A DNA stretch of 64,000 nucleotides from NCBI GenBank assembly GCA_012517855.1, contig JAAYUD010000058.1:1-64000 (forward strand), written 5' to 3'. This document shows positions 36,578-45,797 of this stretch, in pieces. Positions within the stretch are counted from its first letter, which is position 1. Each line of letters opens with the position of its first letter. The position numbers and the translations under genes were made by a program. The stretch comes from Bacteroidales bacterium (lineage in GTDB: Bacteria > Bacteroidota > Bacteroidia > Bacteroidales > Bacteroidaceae). The notes beneath the pieces are model-generated. The model was not told the origin of the DNA, did not search any database, and was given only the letters and a program-made list of their open reading frames with translations.

Positions 36578-38800
36578 TTACTTACTTACCTCGAAATGAT
36601 AATTTGAGCGAATATCTTGTGATGAAGCTCCTGCAAAAGCTTGGAAGCTGCCTGAATCTACCATCCACGTTTGCTTTTGATCGTCATAATAACTCAGAGC
36701 ATCTTTGCCGATTGTTATAGATGCTTCTTTTGTTTCTCCTGGTTGCAAATAGACTTTGGTAAAGCCTTTCAACTCTTTTTGGGGACGGACCAATAGAGGC
36801 TTGTTCTCTCCTATATAGAGTTGTATTACTTCAGCCCCTGCGCATTTCCCCGTATTTGTAATGTTGATGTGGAATGTAATGCTATCACCTATTTGGAGAT
36901 TTTTTTTGTCGGCTGTGAGTTTCCCATATTTAAATGTTGTGTAGCTCAGCCCAAATCCAAAGGGGAATAAAGGTTTCAATTTCTTTTGATCTATGTAGCG
37001 ATATCCTACAAAAAGACCTTCTTTATATGTCTCGTTTTTACCGTCTCCGGGATAATCACCAAGTTTGTTTGCCGAACATTGATTGAGATTGGCGTAAAAA
37101 GTAAAAGGTAGTTTGCCTGATGGATTGACATCGCCGAACAGAATATCCGCTATTCCGTTTCCGGCTGCCGAACCACCATACCAAGCTTCTAATACCGCAG
37201 GAACTTTTTGTAACCAAGGCATTGTTACGCAGCTTCCTGTGAGCAATACTACAGATAAACGAGGATTTACTTCGGCAAGGCCTGCTATTAATTTGTCTTG
37301 TCCATAGGGTAGACTTAGCGTGAGGCGGTCGTCACCTTCGCAATCCTGTTTCTCGTTTTTATTCAATCCTCCTATAAAAATGACAGCGTCAGCTTTGCGA
37401 GCTTCATCTATAGCGGTTTGTAACAGACTATCGGAGTTGATAACCTTCTCTTCAGGACGTTGGGCTCCTTTTAAGTCTTGTTCAGCTACGGCTGGTGATT
37501 CATAACCTTTTGTGTAGCTGACCGTGATTTTTTCTTGTGCCGCACGAGTGAGAATCCCTTCCAAAGGCGATATCTCATGTCTTACTTTTAGGGATGACGA
37601 ACCACCACCTATTGTCAGTTTTTTTGTAGCGTTTTCGCCTACAATTAATAAATGTTTTATAGAGTGTGTGTTGAGGGGTAATACATTTTTATCATTTTTC
37701 AGTAAGACCGCTCCTTCTTGAATGATCTTTCTACCAGCCTCTATATGTTCGTCTGATCCAAACGAACCGAAAGGGCGATTACGGTTCATGTTTGTTCGGA
37801 ATTCTAATCTTAAAATACGGCGTACTTTATCATCCAACTCTTTTTCGGAGAGCTCACCCTTTTGAATCATATTTAGATAGGGCGCTGCCAAGTAGTAATT
37901 GTCATAAGCATTGCTGGCACTCCAATTGAGTCCGTTTGTCCATGTACCGAATTCCATGTCTAATCCATTTAGAGCAGCTTGTTTGGTTTCGTGTGTGCCG
38001 CCCCAATCGGATATAACCACTCCGTCAAATTTCCAGTCTCCTTTTAGTATATTGTTAAGTAAGTATTCGTTATGACAGCAATGCTGGTTTTTGTATTGGT
38101 TGTATGAGCCCATCAAAGCCCATGCGTGTCCCTGTTCTACTGCTGCTTTGAAAGCTGGCAGATATATTTCGTGTAAAGTCCGGTCGTCAACGTTTACGTT
38201 TATTTCCCCACGATATTTTTCTTGATTGTTCAATGCATAATGTTTAACACAGGCTGCAACTCCATTTTCTTGAACGCCTTTTATGTAAGGTACTACCATT
38301 TCTGAAGTCAGATAAGGATCTTCACCAAAGTATTCGAAGTTCCTTCCATTCAGCGGTGTACGGCAGATATTCACGCCTGGGCCCAATAGTACATTCTTAT
38401 TGCGAAAGCGGGCTTCTTCGCCGATACTTTTTCCATAAAGAAATGACATCTGTGGGTTCCATGTGGCGGATAAACAAGTTAAGGCTGGAAATGCTGTGCA
38501 TGAATCGTTAGTCCATCCTGCACCATACCATTCATCCCAAAGTACTTCGTTACGTATTCCATGAGGTCCGTCACTCATCCAATTGTCCGGAATACCTAGA
38601 CGAGGTACGCCGGCTGAGCTGAACTTGGACTGAGCATGTACCATCGCTACTTTTTCTTTGAGAGTCATTCGAGAAAGAGCATCTTCCACACGTTGCTCAA
38701 TAGGTTTGGAATCGTCAAGATAGATGGGACGATTTTGTGCAATGACAACCGGTGAGGTTAGAACCAAGCCTGTCATCATTATTTTAAAAAGCTTTATCAT
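36578..38800 (-). CDS. Glycoside hydrolase family 3 beta-glucosidase-like enzyme
   Basis: A 740-residue periplasmic or surface hydrolase with signal peptide (MIKLFKIMMTGLVLTSPVVIA). The GH3 N-domain has MSDGPHGIRNEV, LGPGVNICRTPLNGRNFEYFGEDPYLT and KHYALNNQE; the nucleophile motif is VVISDWGGTH. The C-domain has VLLKNDKNVLPLN and FGFGLSYTTFKYG, followed by a fibronectin-III-like domain. Cleaves beta- (or occasionally alpha-) linked glucosides or related sugars; exact substrate unknown. The ATG at 38800 is preferred to an upstream TTG because it begins the signal peptide. Own terminator downstream. Confidence 0.92.
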   Translation of the reverse strand: MIKLFKIMMTGLVLTSPVVIAQNRPIYLDDSKPIEQRVEDALSRMTLKEKVAMVHAQSKFSSAGVPRLGIPDNWMSDGPHGIRNEVLWDEWYGAGWTNDSCTAFPALTCLSATWNPQMSFLYGKSIGEEARFRNKNVLLGPGVNICRTPLNGRNFEYFGEDPYLTSEMVVPYIKGVQENGVAACVKHYALNNQEKYRGEINVNVDDRTLHEIYLPAFKAAVEQGHAWALMGSYNQYKNQHCCHNEYLLNNILKGDWKFDGVVISDWGGTHETKQAALNGLDMEFGTWTNGLNWSASNAYDNYYLAAPYLNMIQKGELSEKELDDKVRRILRLEFRTNMNRNRPFGSFGSDEHIEAGRKIIQEGAVLLKNDKNVLPLNTHSIKHLLIVGENATKKLTIGGGSSSLKVRHEISPLEGILTRAAQEKITVSYTKGYESPAVAEQDLKGAQRPEEKVINSDSLLQTAIDEARKADAVIFIGGLNKNEKQDCEGDDRLTLSLPYGQDKLIAGLAEVNPRLSVVLLTGSCVTMPWLQKVPAVLEAWYGGSAAGNGIADILFGDVNPSGKLPFTFYANLNQCSANKLGDYPGDGKNETYKEGLFVGYRYIDQKKLKPLFPFGFGLSYTTFKYGKLTADKKNLQIGDSITFHINITNTGKCAGAEVIQLYIGENKPLLVRPQKELKGFTKVYLQPGETKEASITIGKDALSYYDDQKQTWMVDSGSFQAFAGASSQDIRSNYHFEVSK

Positions 38801-38964
38801 AAGTAATATTCTTATTAGATTTTGTTTCAAAATTATAATAAAATAATGGAAAGATAAAGATACTTTGTGTAAATAGTGGATGCAACCTATACTAAAGCGC
38901 TAAAAATTAGTATCGTAATAGAAAAAAGCAGCCTGAAAAAGTGGATAAATATTTGAACTAAATA

Positions 38965-38995
38965 GTTGAAAGATTGTTGATTCTTCATAACTTTG
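38965..38995 (+). promoter_or_regulatory. Promoter for the macrodomain gene
   Basis: GTTG (38965-38968), a 19-base spacer and TAACTTTG (38988-38995), an almost perfect Bacteroidota promoter. The -7 box is only 5 bases before the ATG at 39001, so the transcript may be leaderless or nearly so. Confidence 0.6.
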
Positions 38996-39000
38996 TTGTT

Positions 39001-39507
39001 ATGAAAGCATTAAATGAAAATATTCAGATTGTTGTGGGCGATATTACAAAATATTGCGGTGATGCTATAGTCAATGCTGCCAATACCTCTCTTCTTGGCG
39101 GTGGTGGTGTGGATGGTGCTATTCATCGTGCAGCCGGTCCTGAATTATTAAAGGAATGTACTGCTCTGGGTGGATGTCGTGTGGGGCATAGCAAAATAAC
39201 TGATGCCTACAATTTGCCTTGCAAAAAGGTTATTCATACTGTAGGTCCTATATGGTATGGTGGCAGTTTTCATGAAAGAGAAATGCTCATTTCTTGCTAT
39301 AAAACCTCTCTGCAATTGGCTGTGGATAATCATTTGGCTTCTATTGCTTTTCCTTGTATTAGTACCGGAGTTTATCGTTTCCCGAAAAGTGAAGCATCAC
39401 AGATAGCTCTTAAAACTATTTCAGACTTTCTGGCTCAGTCTTGTGATCAATTTTTAAAAATCACCATTGTTTGTTTTGATAAAGATTCGGCCAGTTATTA
39501 TAGCTAA
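39001..39507 (+). CDS. Macrodomain protein (O-acetyl-ADP-ribose deacetylase-like)
   Basis: A 168-residue single-domain macro protein of the YmdB/MacroD type. It has the ADP-ribose motifs [35 protein letters not shown] (catalytic loop) and [20 protein letters not shown]. These enzymes hydrolyse O-acetyl-ADP-ribose or mono-ADP-ribosyl groups in the cytoplasm. Homologues usually begin at this ATG ([14 protein letters not shown]); an in-frame TTG lies upstream. It stands alone between divergent GH3 and the TetR gene; no ADP-ribosyltransferase or sirtuin is adjacent. Confidence 0.93.
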   Translation: MKALNENIQIVVGDITKYCGDAIVNAANTSLLGGGGVDGAIHRAAGPELLKECTALGGCRVGHSKITDAYNLPCKKVIHTVGPIWYGGSFHEREMLISCYKTSLQLAVDNHLASIAFPCISTGVYRFPKSEASQIALKTISDFLAQSCDQFLKITIVCFDKDSASYYS

Positions 39508-39835
39508 AATTCTTTTGTGTATTTTCTATTTTTTGTTTTTTTAAATAACGTTTGTGTGTAAAATCAAAATTTCTCTGGTGTATTTTGAGACAGTATCGTT
39601 CCATTTATGTCATTTATGCTCAAAAAAGAAGGGGCGTGCATGCCTATGTGTTGACAAAAAATGCTCTTTCCCCTAAATAAAATGTGACATTTATTGCGTC
39701 TTGTAGCTGTTTTTTTGCAATGACGGATAAAAAAAATTAATTTATTCGAATAACCGTGGAAACTTAATTTATACGTTTGGTTTTATATTTACCTTTGTAT
39801 ATTATTAGAATGATAATCGACCTGATAATTATGAT
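39508..39835. other. Intergenic region before the TetR gene
   Basis: A+T-rich, no gene seen. A TACCTTTG -7-like box at 39790-39797 probably serves the TetR gene; no matching -33 element was found. Confidence 0.5.
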
Positions 39836-40492
39836 ATGATAAGGGTAAAAGATACAAATGAACACACCGATGCTATTAAGTTGAAAGTAGTAAAATTAGC
39901 TTCCAAAATGTTTAGATCGCGTGGTGTCAAAGATGTAAAGATGGATGAAATCGCTTCGGCTTTGTCAATGTCGAAACGGACGATATATGAATTGTTCAAT
40001 GACAAAGAGTCATTGTTGATAGATTGTATGCAATATCGTCATGAGAAAAAATCGAAGGAAACCTGCGTGATCGTTAAATCTGCATCCAATGTGCTCGAAG
40101 TCATATTATTGGTATATGCTCATAGTCTCCAAGAATTGCACGAAACGAATTTGAAATTCTTTCAAGATGTAAGGTTGTATCCCAGAGCTTATGCTCTAAT
40201 AGGAAAGCGTAATAAGCAAGATTTTGAAGATGCGGTAAATTTCTTCAAACAAGGTGTTGATCAGGGTATCTTTAGGTCGGATATTAATTTTGAAATATTT
40301 ATCGTTATCCTTCACAAGCAGATAGATACGTTACTTAATGGAGGGGTTAGTAAGAATTTTTCTTTTTTTGATGTTTATGAATTTATAATGTTTACCTTCC
40401 TAAGGGGGGTATCTACGCGAAAAGGGCAAGACATTATTGAAAATTTTATAGAGAACTTTAAGAAGAAATCTTTATACATAAAAGGCGAATAA
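39836..40492 (+). CDS. TetR/AcrR family transcriptional regulator
   Basis: A 218-residue regulator with an N-terminal TetR helix-turn-helix (about 12-60: ASKMFRSRGVKDVKMDEIA, then LSMSKRTIYELFNDKESLL). The C-terminal ligand domain is all-helical and unlike any family I can name. Regulators of this type usually control an adjacent efflux pump or enzyme, but none is adjacent here: upstream is the macrodomain gene and downstream a 1-kb gene-free stretch. Target and effector unknown. Confidence 0.88.
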   Translation: MIRVKDTNEHTDAIKLKVVKLASKMFRSRGVKDVKMDEIASALSMSKRTIYELFNDKESLLIDCMQYRHEKKSKETCVIVKSASNVLEVILLVYAHSLQELHETNLKFFQDVRLYPRAYALIGKRNKQDFEDAVNFFKQGVDQGIFRSDINFEIFIVILHKQIDTLLNGGVSKNFSFFDVYEFIMFTFLRGVSTRKGQDIIENFIENFKKKSLYIKGE

Positions 40493-40555
40493 TACTACGC
40501 GCTCCACCTTAAAGGCTTTTGTCGAACCTCACAGCTTCTTTATGTTATCCAAACG

Positions 40556-40623
40556 ACGTATGCCCTTAAAAATATTTTCGTCCATACGTTTTCAAAAAAA
40601 TTGAGAACGTCACCGGAAAAAAC
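40556..40623 (+). repeat. 68-bp repeat shared with 21919-21986, copy 2
   Basis: Same length and order of blocks as copy 1: ACGTATG, CCTTAAA-like, the exact core CGTCCATACGTTTTCAAAAA, then ACGTCACCG and a run of A. Confidence 0.75.
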
Positions 40624-40768
40624 GATCTATATCTTGTTATGTACTACTTGTCTTTCCGAAATAGACGGTTTAATTGGCTTATCTGCAAAAGTTAGGGGGC
40701 TAACCAATATGTAATGAATAAGTTGCCTGAAACTTGCTCGGAACGCTACTGCTTTTGTAGATATAAAA

Positions 40769-40814
40769 GAAGTATCACACGTGTGATACATATGTCGCAC
40801 ACGTGTGATACTTC
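40769..40814. repeat. 46-bp near-perfect palindrome with CACACGTGTG cores
   Basis: GAAGTATCACACGTGTG pairs with CACACGTGTGATACTTC at the two ends; the centre is ACATATGT, and two symmetric positions on each side mismatch. Each half is itself a palindrome (GTATCACACGTGTGATAC). In position and style it parallels the GACTCACG hairpins, with a different core. Confidence 0.8.
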
Positions 40815-41083
40815 CAGACTTTAATTATAAACTTAATTTTAAATGACCAACTTGTGAGAATAGTTAATTACAGTTGATACGATGCGCTTCCTTTAAAAGA
40901 AGCGTAGAAACCTTATTATATGGTGAATGTCGAACGTGGCAACGATGAAGTTTGAGGAAGTATACGAGGAATTTGAAAAGACATCGATGCCGACCAGAGG
41001 CAGATGTAAAAACGATTGTCGAGGAGTTGTCGCCTTTGCTTGCCTACCACCTTTCATCGGGCATGAGGTCCTTATCAAAAAGG

Positions 41084-41347
41084 CTGGAGTACACTTCTCT
41101 GTGTACAAAGCGGCTCCACAGTTATCTGTAGGCTGTCGTTTAGAATCATTCTAAACAAAGGTCCGCTGAAAATAACGGTTCCACAACATACCCTCAATGC
41201 GATTTTAAGGCTTTTTTTCGCTGACGTTGTATATGGTGCATCGTTAACCTGCTGTGAGGCAGCTCCGTATGGTGTCATACGGGAGTGGTAAAGGATATTA
41301 TGAAGATGGAACTTTATGCATATTTCCCCCTGATTTTGCCAGTGAGC
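41084..41347 (+). repeat. ~260-bp dispersed repeat, copy 2
   Basis: Diverged copy of 21643-21900 in the same orientation. It ends GCCAGTGAGCC, matching the right inverted-repeat terminus of the 21-kb copy with a few changes. A left terminus was not found here. Confidence 0.75.
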
Positions 41348-41380
41348 CGTTTAATTCGCAGTAGCATGTCGGTGATATAA

Positions 41381-41436
41381 AAAGAGTGGAAGACTGTTCG
41401 TTGATTATATCGTGACGATTCAGTCTTCCACTCTTT
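41381..41436. terminator. Strong bidirectional terminator before the GH20 3' end
   Basis: Perfect 16-bp arms (41381-41396 and 41421-41436, AAAGAGTGGAAGACTG) around a 24-base loop, with T-rich exits on both strands. It would stop GH20 transcription on the - strand and readthrough from the left. Confidence 0.85.
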
Positions 41437-41503
41437 TTCATAGAAAAGCCGTGGGGCTTTAATAAATAAATTTATTGCATTCTCAATACGGGCTCGTTTG
41501 GGG

Positions 41504-43837
41504 TTATTCGATTGTTATTTCGTCAATGAATAAGAATGCCGGTTTGCCTTCCGAATAGTGCCCCTTGGGAAGTGCGCTGCTCGGTTTGATCGTTACTTTC
41601 ACATAACGTGCGTCAGTAGGTGCAAAAGCAACGTCATAGTGGGCTATGTCTATTTTATTTAAATCGGTATCTTCCGGATATTCCATGTTACCTACTTCGG
41701 TGAAGTTTACTCCGTCTTCGGATACGGCAACGGAAACATAGGAGGCTCCCATGATGAAAGCGGGCAAATTGACAATGGCTTCGCTGCTTACTTGATTGAT
41801 TTCTTGAGTAGTTCCCATGTCTATGGTTGCTTCAACTATTTGGTTATAGAATCCCAACCAAAGTCCACTGGCATAGTTACTGTTGCCTTTTAATCCATCA
41901 TTGAGTGCGGGAGCGCCATTGAAGGCATAGCGTCCTTTTGGATCGTCTTTCAACTTGATGGGGCATAAGGTAGCTTTATTGAAAAAGAATTCTTTCGACA
42001 GGACGTTCGATCGGTGGTTAGGACGTATAGCTACGGCTTTCAATGCACACGATTTGTTTATCTTGATCGGTTCGGTGTATCGCGTTGAAGAAGCTGTAGG
42101 TTCTGTTCCGTCTGTTGTATAATATATAGGAGCGTTGTCGATTGTAGACATCTTTTCGAAAATGCATTTCTTTGTTGTGTCTGTCTGACATTCGTCTGTG
42201 ATGTCATAAACATGTTTTGCATAATTCAGTCCATCACGTTGGAAAATGTCGAGCAGGCGAGGTAGACGTGAGGCAAAATCTTTGTAATCTTTCTTTTCCT
42301 GATTGCTCCATTGAACTTCCGCCAAAGCCGACATACGAGGCAGTACCATATATTCTACTTGTTTGGTTGTAGGAATGTATTCTGACCATACATTGGCTTG
42401 TGCCCCTATTATATATGGTTTCACATCTGCAGCAAGCGAATCGGGTGCGGGTTCGAAGTTGTACACGTCTTTAACTGGTAGATAACCACCAATAGCAAGA
42501 GGTTCGTTGGCTATGTCGGTCGATTGATAATAGTCGAAGTAAACATAAGTATTGGGTGTCATCACAACGTTGTGGTGTAAATGTGCTGCTTCAATGCCTC
42601 CGGACATGCCACGCCACGACATCACTGTTGCATTGGGAGCTACATCGCCTTCGAGTATTTCGTCCCAGCCTATAATTTGGCGACCTTTGCTGTTCAGAAA
42701 CTTTTCGATGCGGCTCATGAAATAAGATTGTAGACGGTCTTCTGCCGAATGTTTGCTATCGCTCTTTAATCCTTCATCTTGAATTCGCTTTTGACACAGC
42801 GGGCATGCTTTCCAGCGAACCCGTGGTGTCTCATCGCCACCGATATGGATATATTTGGAAGGGAAGAGCGATATGACTTCTGATAGAACGTCTTCAATGA
42901 ATGTAAATGTAGATTCTTTGCCGATACAAAGAATATCGTCGAAAACGCCCCACTCTTCCTGTACCTTGTAGGGGCCTCCTGTACATCCCAAATAAGGATA
43001 GGCAGCCAATGCCGCGCTCATGTGTCCCGGCATGTCTATTTCGGGAATAATAGTGATGTGGCGGGCTTTGGCGTAGGCTACTATTTCTTTTATCTCAGCT
43101 TGAGTGTAAAAGCCACCATAAGGTTGTCCGTCGTATTTACCGGAATTATGTCCAATAACAGTTTGGGCACGTTTCGAACCTATTTCAGTAAGTTTCGGAT
43201 ATTTCTTTATTTCAATGCGCCAGCCTTGGTCTTCGGTGAGATGCCAATGGAAGTAGTTCATGTTGTGCAGTGCGAGCAAGTCTATATATTCTTTGATGAA
43301 CTTGGCGGGGAAGAAATGGCGACCACAGTCGAGCATCATGCCCCGATAGGCAAAACGGGGATAATCATTAATAGTAACACAGGGAAAAGCAATATTGTTG
43401 CCTTTGGCTATTGCAGGCATTGATTTGCGCAAGGTCTGAATGCCATAAAACACGCCGTTCTCATCTTTTCCGGTTATGGTGATTTGTTGCTCTTCTACTT
43501 TGAGTTCATATCCTTCATTATGAGCGAATGATTTGTCGATTTTCAACAAGATGACATTCTTTTCTTTTGCGGTTTTTATTGTGATAGGAGAGATTGGTAC
43601 CGATCGTCCGGTAGTCTCTTTAATATAATTGGAGAGAAATACGGCATCGCTTTTTAGCATTTCGCTGTTGGTAGCGTACTTTATTTTGCTTTGCGCATTC
43701 AAAATGAAAGGCCTACCATGCTGCAAATCTATTTGTTGTGGCAGTGGTATTACTTGATAATTGGCTTCTTTCTGCTGAGCAAATCCTGAGAATCCGCAGA
43801 AAGTAACGAAACAAGATATTAAAAGGTTTAATCGCAT
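41504..43837 (-). CDS. Glycoside hydrolase family 20 beta-N-acetylhexosaminidase
   Basis: Exported enzyme of 777 residues that removes terminal GlcNAc or GalNAc from glycans. Signal peptide MRLNLLISCFVTFCGFSGFA is followed by the GH20b domain (about 25-150). The catalytic barrel has MLDCGRHFFPAKFIKEYIDL, HWHLTEDQGWRIEIK, EIDMPGHMSAALAAYP and the Asp-Glu pair in HIGGDETPRVRW. The C-terminus has a chitobiase-like domain (YYTTDGTEPTASS) and a discoidin-like carbohydrate-binding domain. Single gene, not next to a SusCD pair. Confidence 0.94.
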   Translation of the reverse strand: MRLNLLISCFVTFCGFSGFAQQKEANYQVIPLPQQIDLQHGRPFILNAQSKIKYATNSEMLKSDAVFLSNYIKETTGRSVPISPITIKTAKEKNVILLKIDKSFAHNEGYELKVEEQQITITGKDENGVFYGIQTLRKSMPAIAKGNNIAFPCVTINDYPRFAYRGMMLDCGRHFFPAKFIKEYIDLLALHNMNYFHWHLTEDQGWRIEIKKYPKLTEIGSKRAQTVIGHNSGKYDGQPYGGFYTQAEIKEIVAYAKARHITIIPEIDMPGHMSAALAAYPYLGCTGGPYKVQEEWGVFDDILCIGKESTFTFIEDVLSEVISLFPSKYIHIGGDETPRVRWKACPLCQKRIQDEGLKSDSKHSAEDRLQSYFMSRIEKFLNSKGRQIIGWDEILEGDVAPNATVMSWRGMSGGIEAAHLHHNVVMTPNTYVYFDYYQSTDIANEPLAIGGYLPVKDVYNFEPAPDSLAADVKPYIIGAQANVWSEYIPTTKQVEYMVLPRMSALAEVQWSNQEKKDYKDFASRLPRLLDIFQRDGLNYAKHVYDITDECQTDTTKKCIFEKMSTIDNAPIYYTTDGTEPTASSTRYTEPIKINKSCALKAVAIRPNHRSNVLSKEFFFNKATLCPIKLKDDPKGRYAFNGAPALNDGLKGNSNYASGLWLGFYNQIVEATIDMGTTQEINQVSSEAIVNLPAFIMGASYVSVAVSEDGVNFTEVGNMEYPEDTDLNKIDIAHYDVAFAPTDARYVKVTIKPSSALPKGHYSEGKPAFLFIDEITIE

Positions 43838-43957
43838 AATAAAGATCTATATAAATATGTTATTAATTAATGCAAATATAACAAAGATACTTGATAATTA
43901 GTATCGTTTTTACGCAAAATATTGTTCAATATGAGTTTTTATTATTTTTTTCTATTT

Positions 43958-44003
43958 TGACATGTACAGAATAAATTTTTGATAACTTATTCAGTACATG
44001 TCA
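43958..44003. other. Hairpin in the divergent GH20 / two-TM gene region
   Basis: Arms TGACATGTACAGAATAA (43958-43974) and its complement (43987-44003) pair at 16 of 17 positions around 12 bases. It lies between two divergent starts, so it is not a terminator of either gene. It could be an operator or a leader structure. No factor is known. Confidence 0.55.
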
Positions 44004-44116
44004 CATTTTTAATGATAGTCTTTGCCTTTTGATATAAATTAAATTTAATTATATTGTGTTTAACATTAAATAATAATATATATATATATTATTGCAATAA
44101 CAAATTATTAATTATT

Positions 44117-44530
44117 ATGGAAAAAATTGCTAAAATTATCAATGACGAAATGGAAAGATACTCTATCGTTTGGATTAAGAGATCAACCTCTTGGGGAAAA
44201 TGTTATTGGTGTTTACATAATGGTTTTCTTATTATATCATGGATATGTTCATTAGGCGTTATTTCTGTAATACCGATCTTTTATATGTATAAAAACCAAT
44301 CCTCAAATTTGTGTGATACTATTATTATTAGTGCTACTGGCTTAGGGTTAATTTTACAATTATTAGATTCTATCCTTTTTTTTAAAGATAGAGCAACTCG
44401 GGCAAGGAAAATGGCTTCTGAGCTGAAGTTGGCATTATTAAAATATCAAAACGGATTCCTCTCGAGAAAAGAAATGTCAGATGCTATTGGTCAGTATCTA
44501 AATAAAGACTGGGATGAAGAATGCGCTTGA
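44117..44530 (+). CDS. Small two-TM protein, possibly SLATT/DUF4231-like
   Basis: A 137-residue protein: short N-terminal helix (MEKIAKIINDEMERYS), then two membrane segments (about 32-56 and 68-88), then a charged cytoplasmic helix (KDRATRARKMASELKLALLKYQ) and an acidic end. This plan, two close TM helices followed by one helix, recalls the SLATT and DUF4231 families, of which SLATT proteins act as effectors in nucleotide-signalling immunity. No nucleotidyltransferase or SLOG gene is beside it, so the link is weak. The ATG at 44117 is preferred to an upstream start in A+T-rich DNA. Base composition is markedly A+T-rich compared with its neighbours. Confidence 0.6.
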   Translation: MEKIAKIINDEMERYSIVWIKRSTSWGKCYWCLHNGFLIISWICSLGVISVIPIFYMYKNQSSNLCDTIIISATGLGLILQLLDSILFFKDRATRARKMASELKLALLKYQNGFLSRKEMSDAIGQYLNKDWDEECA

Positions 44531-44784
44531 ATATCTAGACGAAATTTTGAAATATGGATACTACTAGCTACCTCGATAAATTGGTTCTTTAGTTGAAAAA
44601 TAACGTTTAAACGATAATGGAAATAGCAGGAGTGACAATTATAGCCCTTTTGTAGGAATTGGTTATCGCGGAAAACCAGAAAAATAAAGCGATTAATACT
44701 ACTATTTTGTTTTTTAAGATGAAACGCAACGATTAAAAAGTTAGAAATATCTCATTTTATGGATTATAAAAACTCACGCGTACA

Positions 44785-45786
44785 TTGCCGAAATTCTTTT
44801 TGGAACACATACAAGCGCCGATCGAGCTTTTTGCAAGTCCTAATTTTCGACCATCGGCCGAAAATAAACGTTTCAATTTGCTCTGGAGTGTGCTTTGCAA
44901 TTTGATGAAACTTCCATTATATATCAAAAGTATGCTCTTCATTCGTCGGCGTATTAGTCACACTCAGCCTGATATGGTTATTAACTTTTATGAGGTGCTT
45001 ACTGGATTGACTTATCTTTTTTTGTGGCCATCGAGTCCATATATCTGTATCGGGCATCAATATATGTTTTTACATCCTGATTTTCGTTTTCCGCCTTATA
45101 AGAATCATTTACAGCTCAATATGCTACGTTTCTTTACTTGGCTGACTAGCATCCGGACTAAAAGGCGTTTGGCTCTTTCTTTTTACGGCATGTCGGCAGT
45201 AGAAGATCGCCGATTGGTTGCGGTTCCTCCTCTGCTTCGTAAAGAAATAGCTTTTCTTCGTCCCCGAAAAGGTGAGTATATTCATGGCTATTTACTGAAT
45301 AGTGGGTTTGCAACCGAAGTGCAAGAATATCATCAATTACATCCTGAAGTGTCGCTTCGTTTCTTCTGGGATAAGAAAGGTGCAGACGAAAAAACACGTA
45401 TTGACAATACGTTGTCGTTTTATCAATTGGACGATGCTAGATTTCTGCAAAGTTTGGCGGGATGCAAAGCTTATGCTACAACTGCCGGGTTCGAATCTAT
45501 TTGCGAGGCTCTTTATTTGGGTAAACCAGTTATGATGGTACCGGTTCATATTGAACAAGATTGCAATGCTTTTGATGCCGTTAGAGCTGGAGCGGGCATC
45601 GTATGTCCTAATTTTGACATCAATCGCCTTTTACGTTTTACTTTCTCTCATTTCTCTCATAATGAATTTATCTGTTGGGCGTCGAGTAGTGAGATTCGTA
45701 TCATTAGAGAAATTGAAAGAGCAGGAACGGATCATAAAAGAAATGTCACTCGAAAGGATATTGATATGGTGCCTGGATGTGCTTGA
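44785..45786 (+). pseudogene. Glycosyltransferase (MurG-like GT) lacking its N-terminus
   Basis: The 333-residue open frame resembles Bacteroides glycosyltransferases of about 370 residues with a GT-B fold: PDMVINFYEVLTGLTYLF, CIGHQYMFLHPDF, LALSFYGM, VPPLLRKEI, and the donor site TTAGFESICEALYLGKPVMM followed by PVHIEQDCNAFDA. The first ~45 residues of the family, including the glycine-rich EGRGHLTQA loop, are absent. A stop lies in frame at 44767, and the only start is a TTG inside what should be the domain. A short upstream fragment (KNSRV at about 44768) reads in another frame. It is probably a 5'-deleted pseudogene. Confidence 0.65.
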
Positions 45787-45797
45787 ACTTAAAGGAC

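Larger units (their letters stand above)
40493..41503. other. 1.0-kb gene-free region with repeats and a terminator
   Basis: Between convergent genes. It holds the second copies of the 68-bp repeat (40556-40623) and of the ~260-bp repeat (41084-41347), a large palindrome (40769-40814) and a bidirectional terminator (41381-41436). Around 40927-41100 there is a short, interrupted protein-like stretch (MKFEEVYEEF, then a frame change to VEELSPLLAYHLSSGMRSL) that may be the relic of a coding sequence, but it matches nothing I can name. Confidence 0.55.

Noticed and set aside
40893..41278. Short frames in the 41-kb repeat region (for example one starting MSNVATMKFEEVY)
   Set aside because: Too short and frame-shifted; at most a relic. 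I could not name a family.
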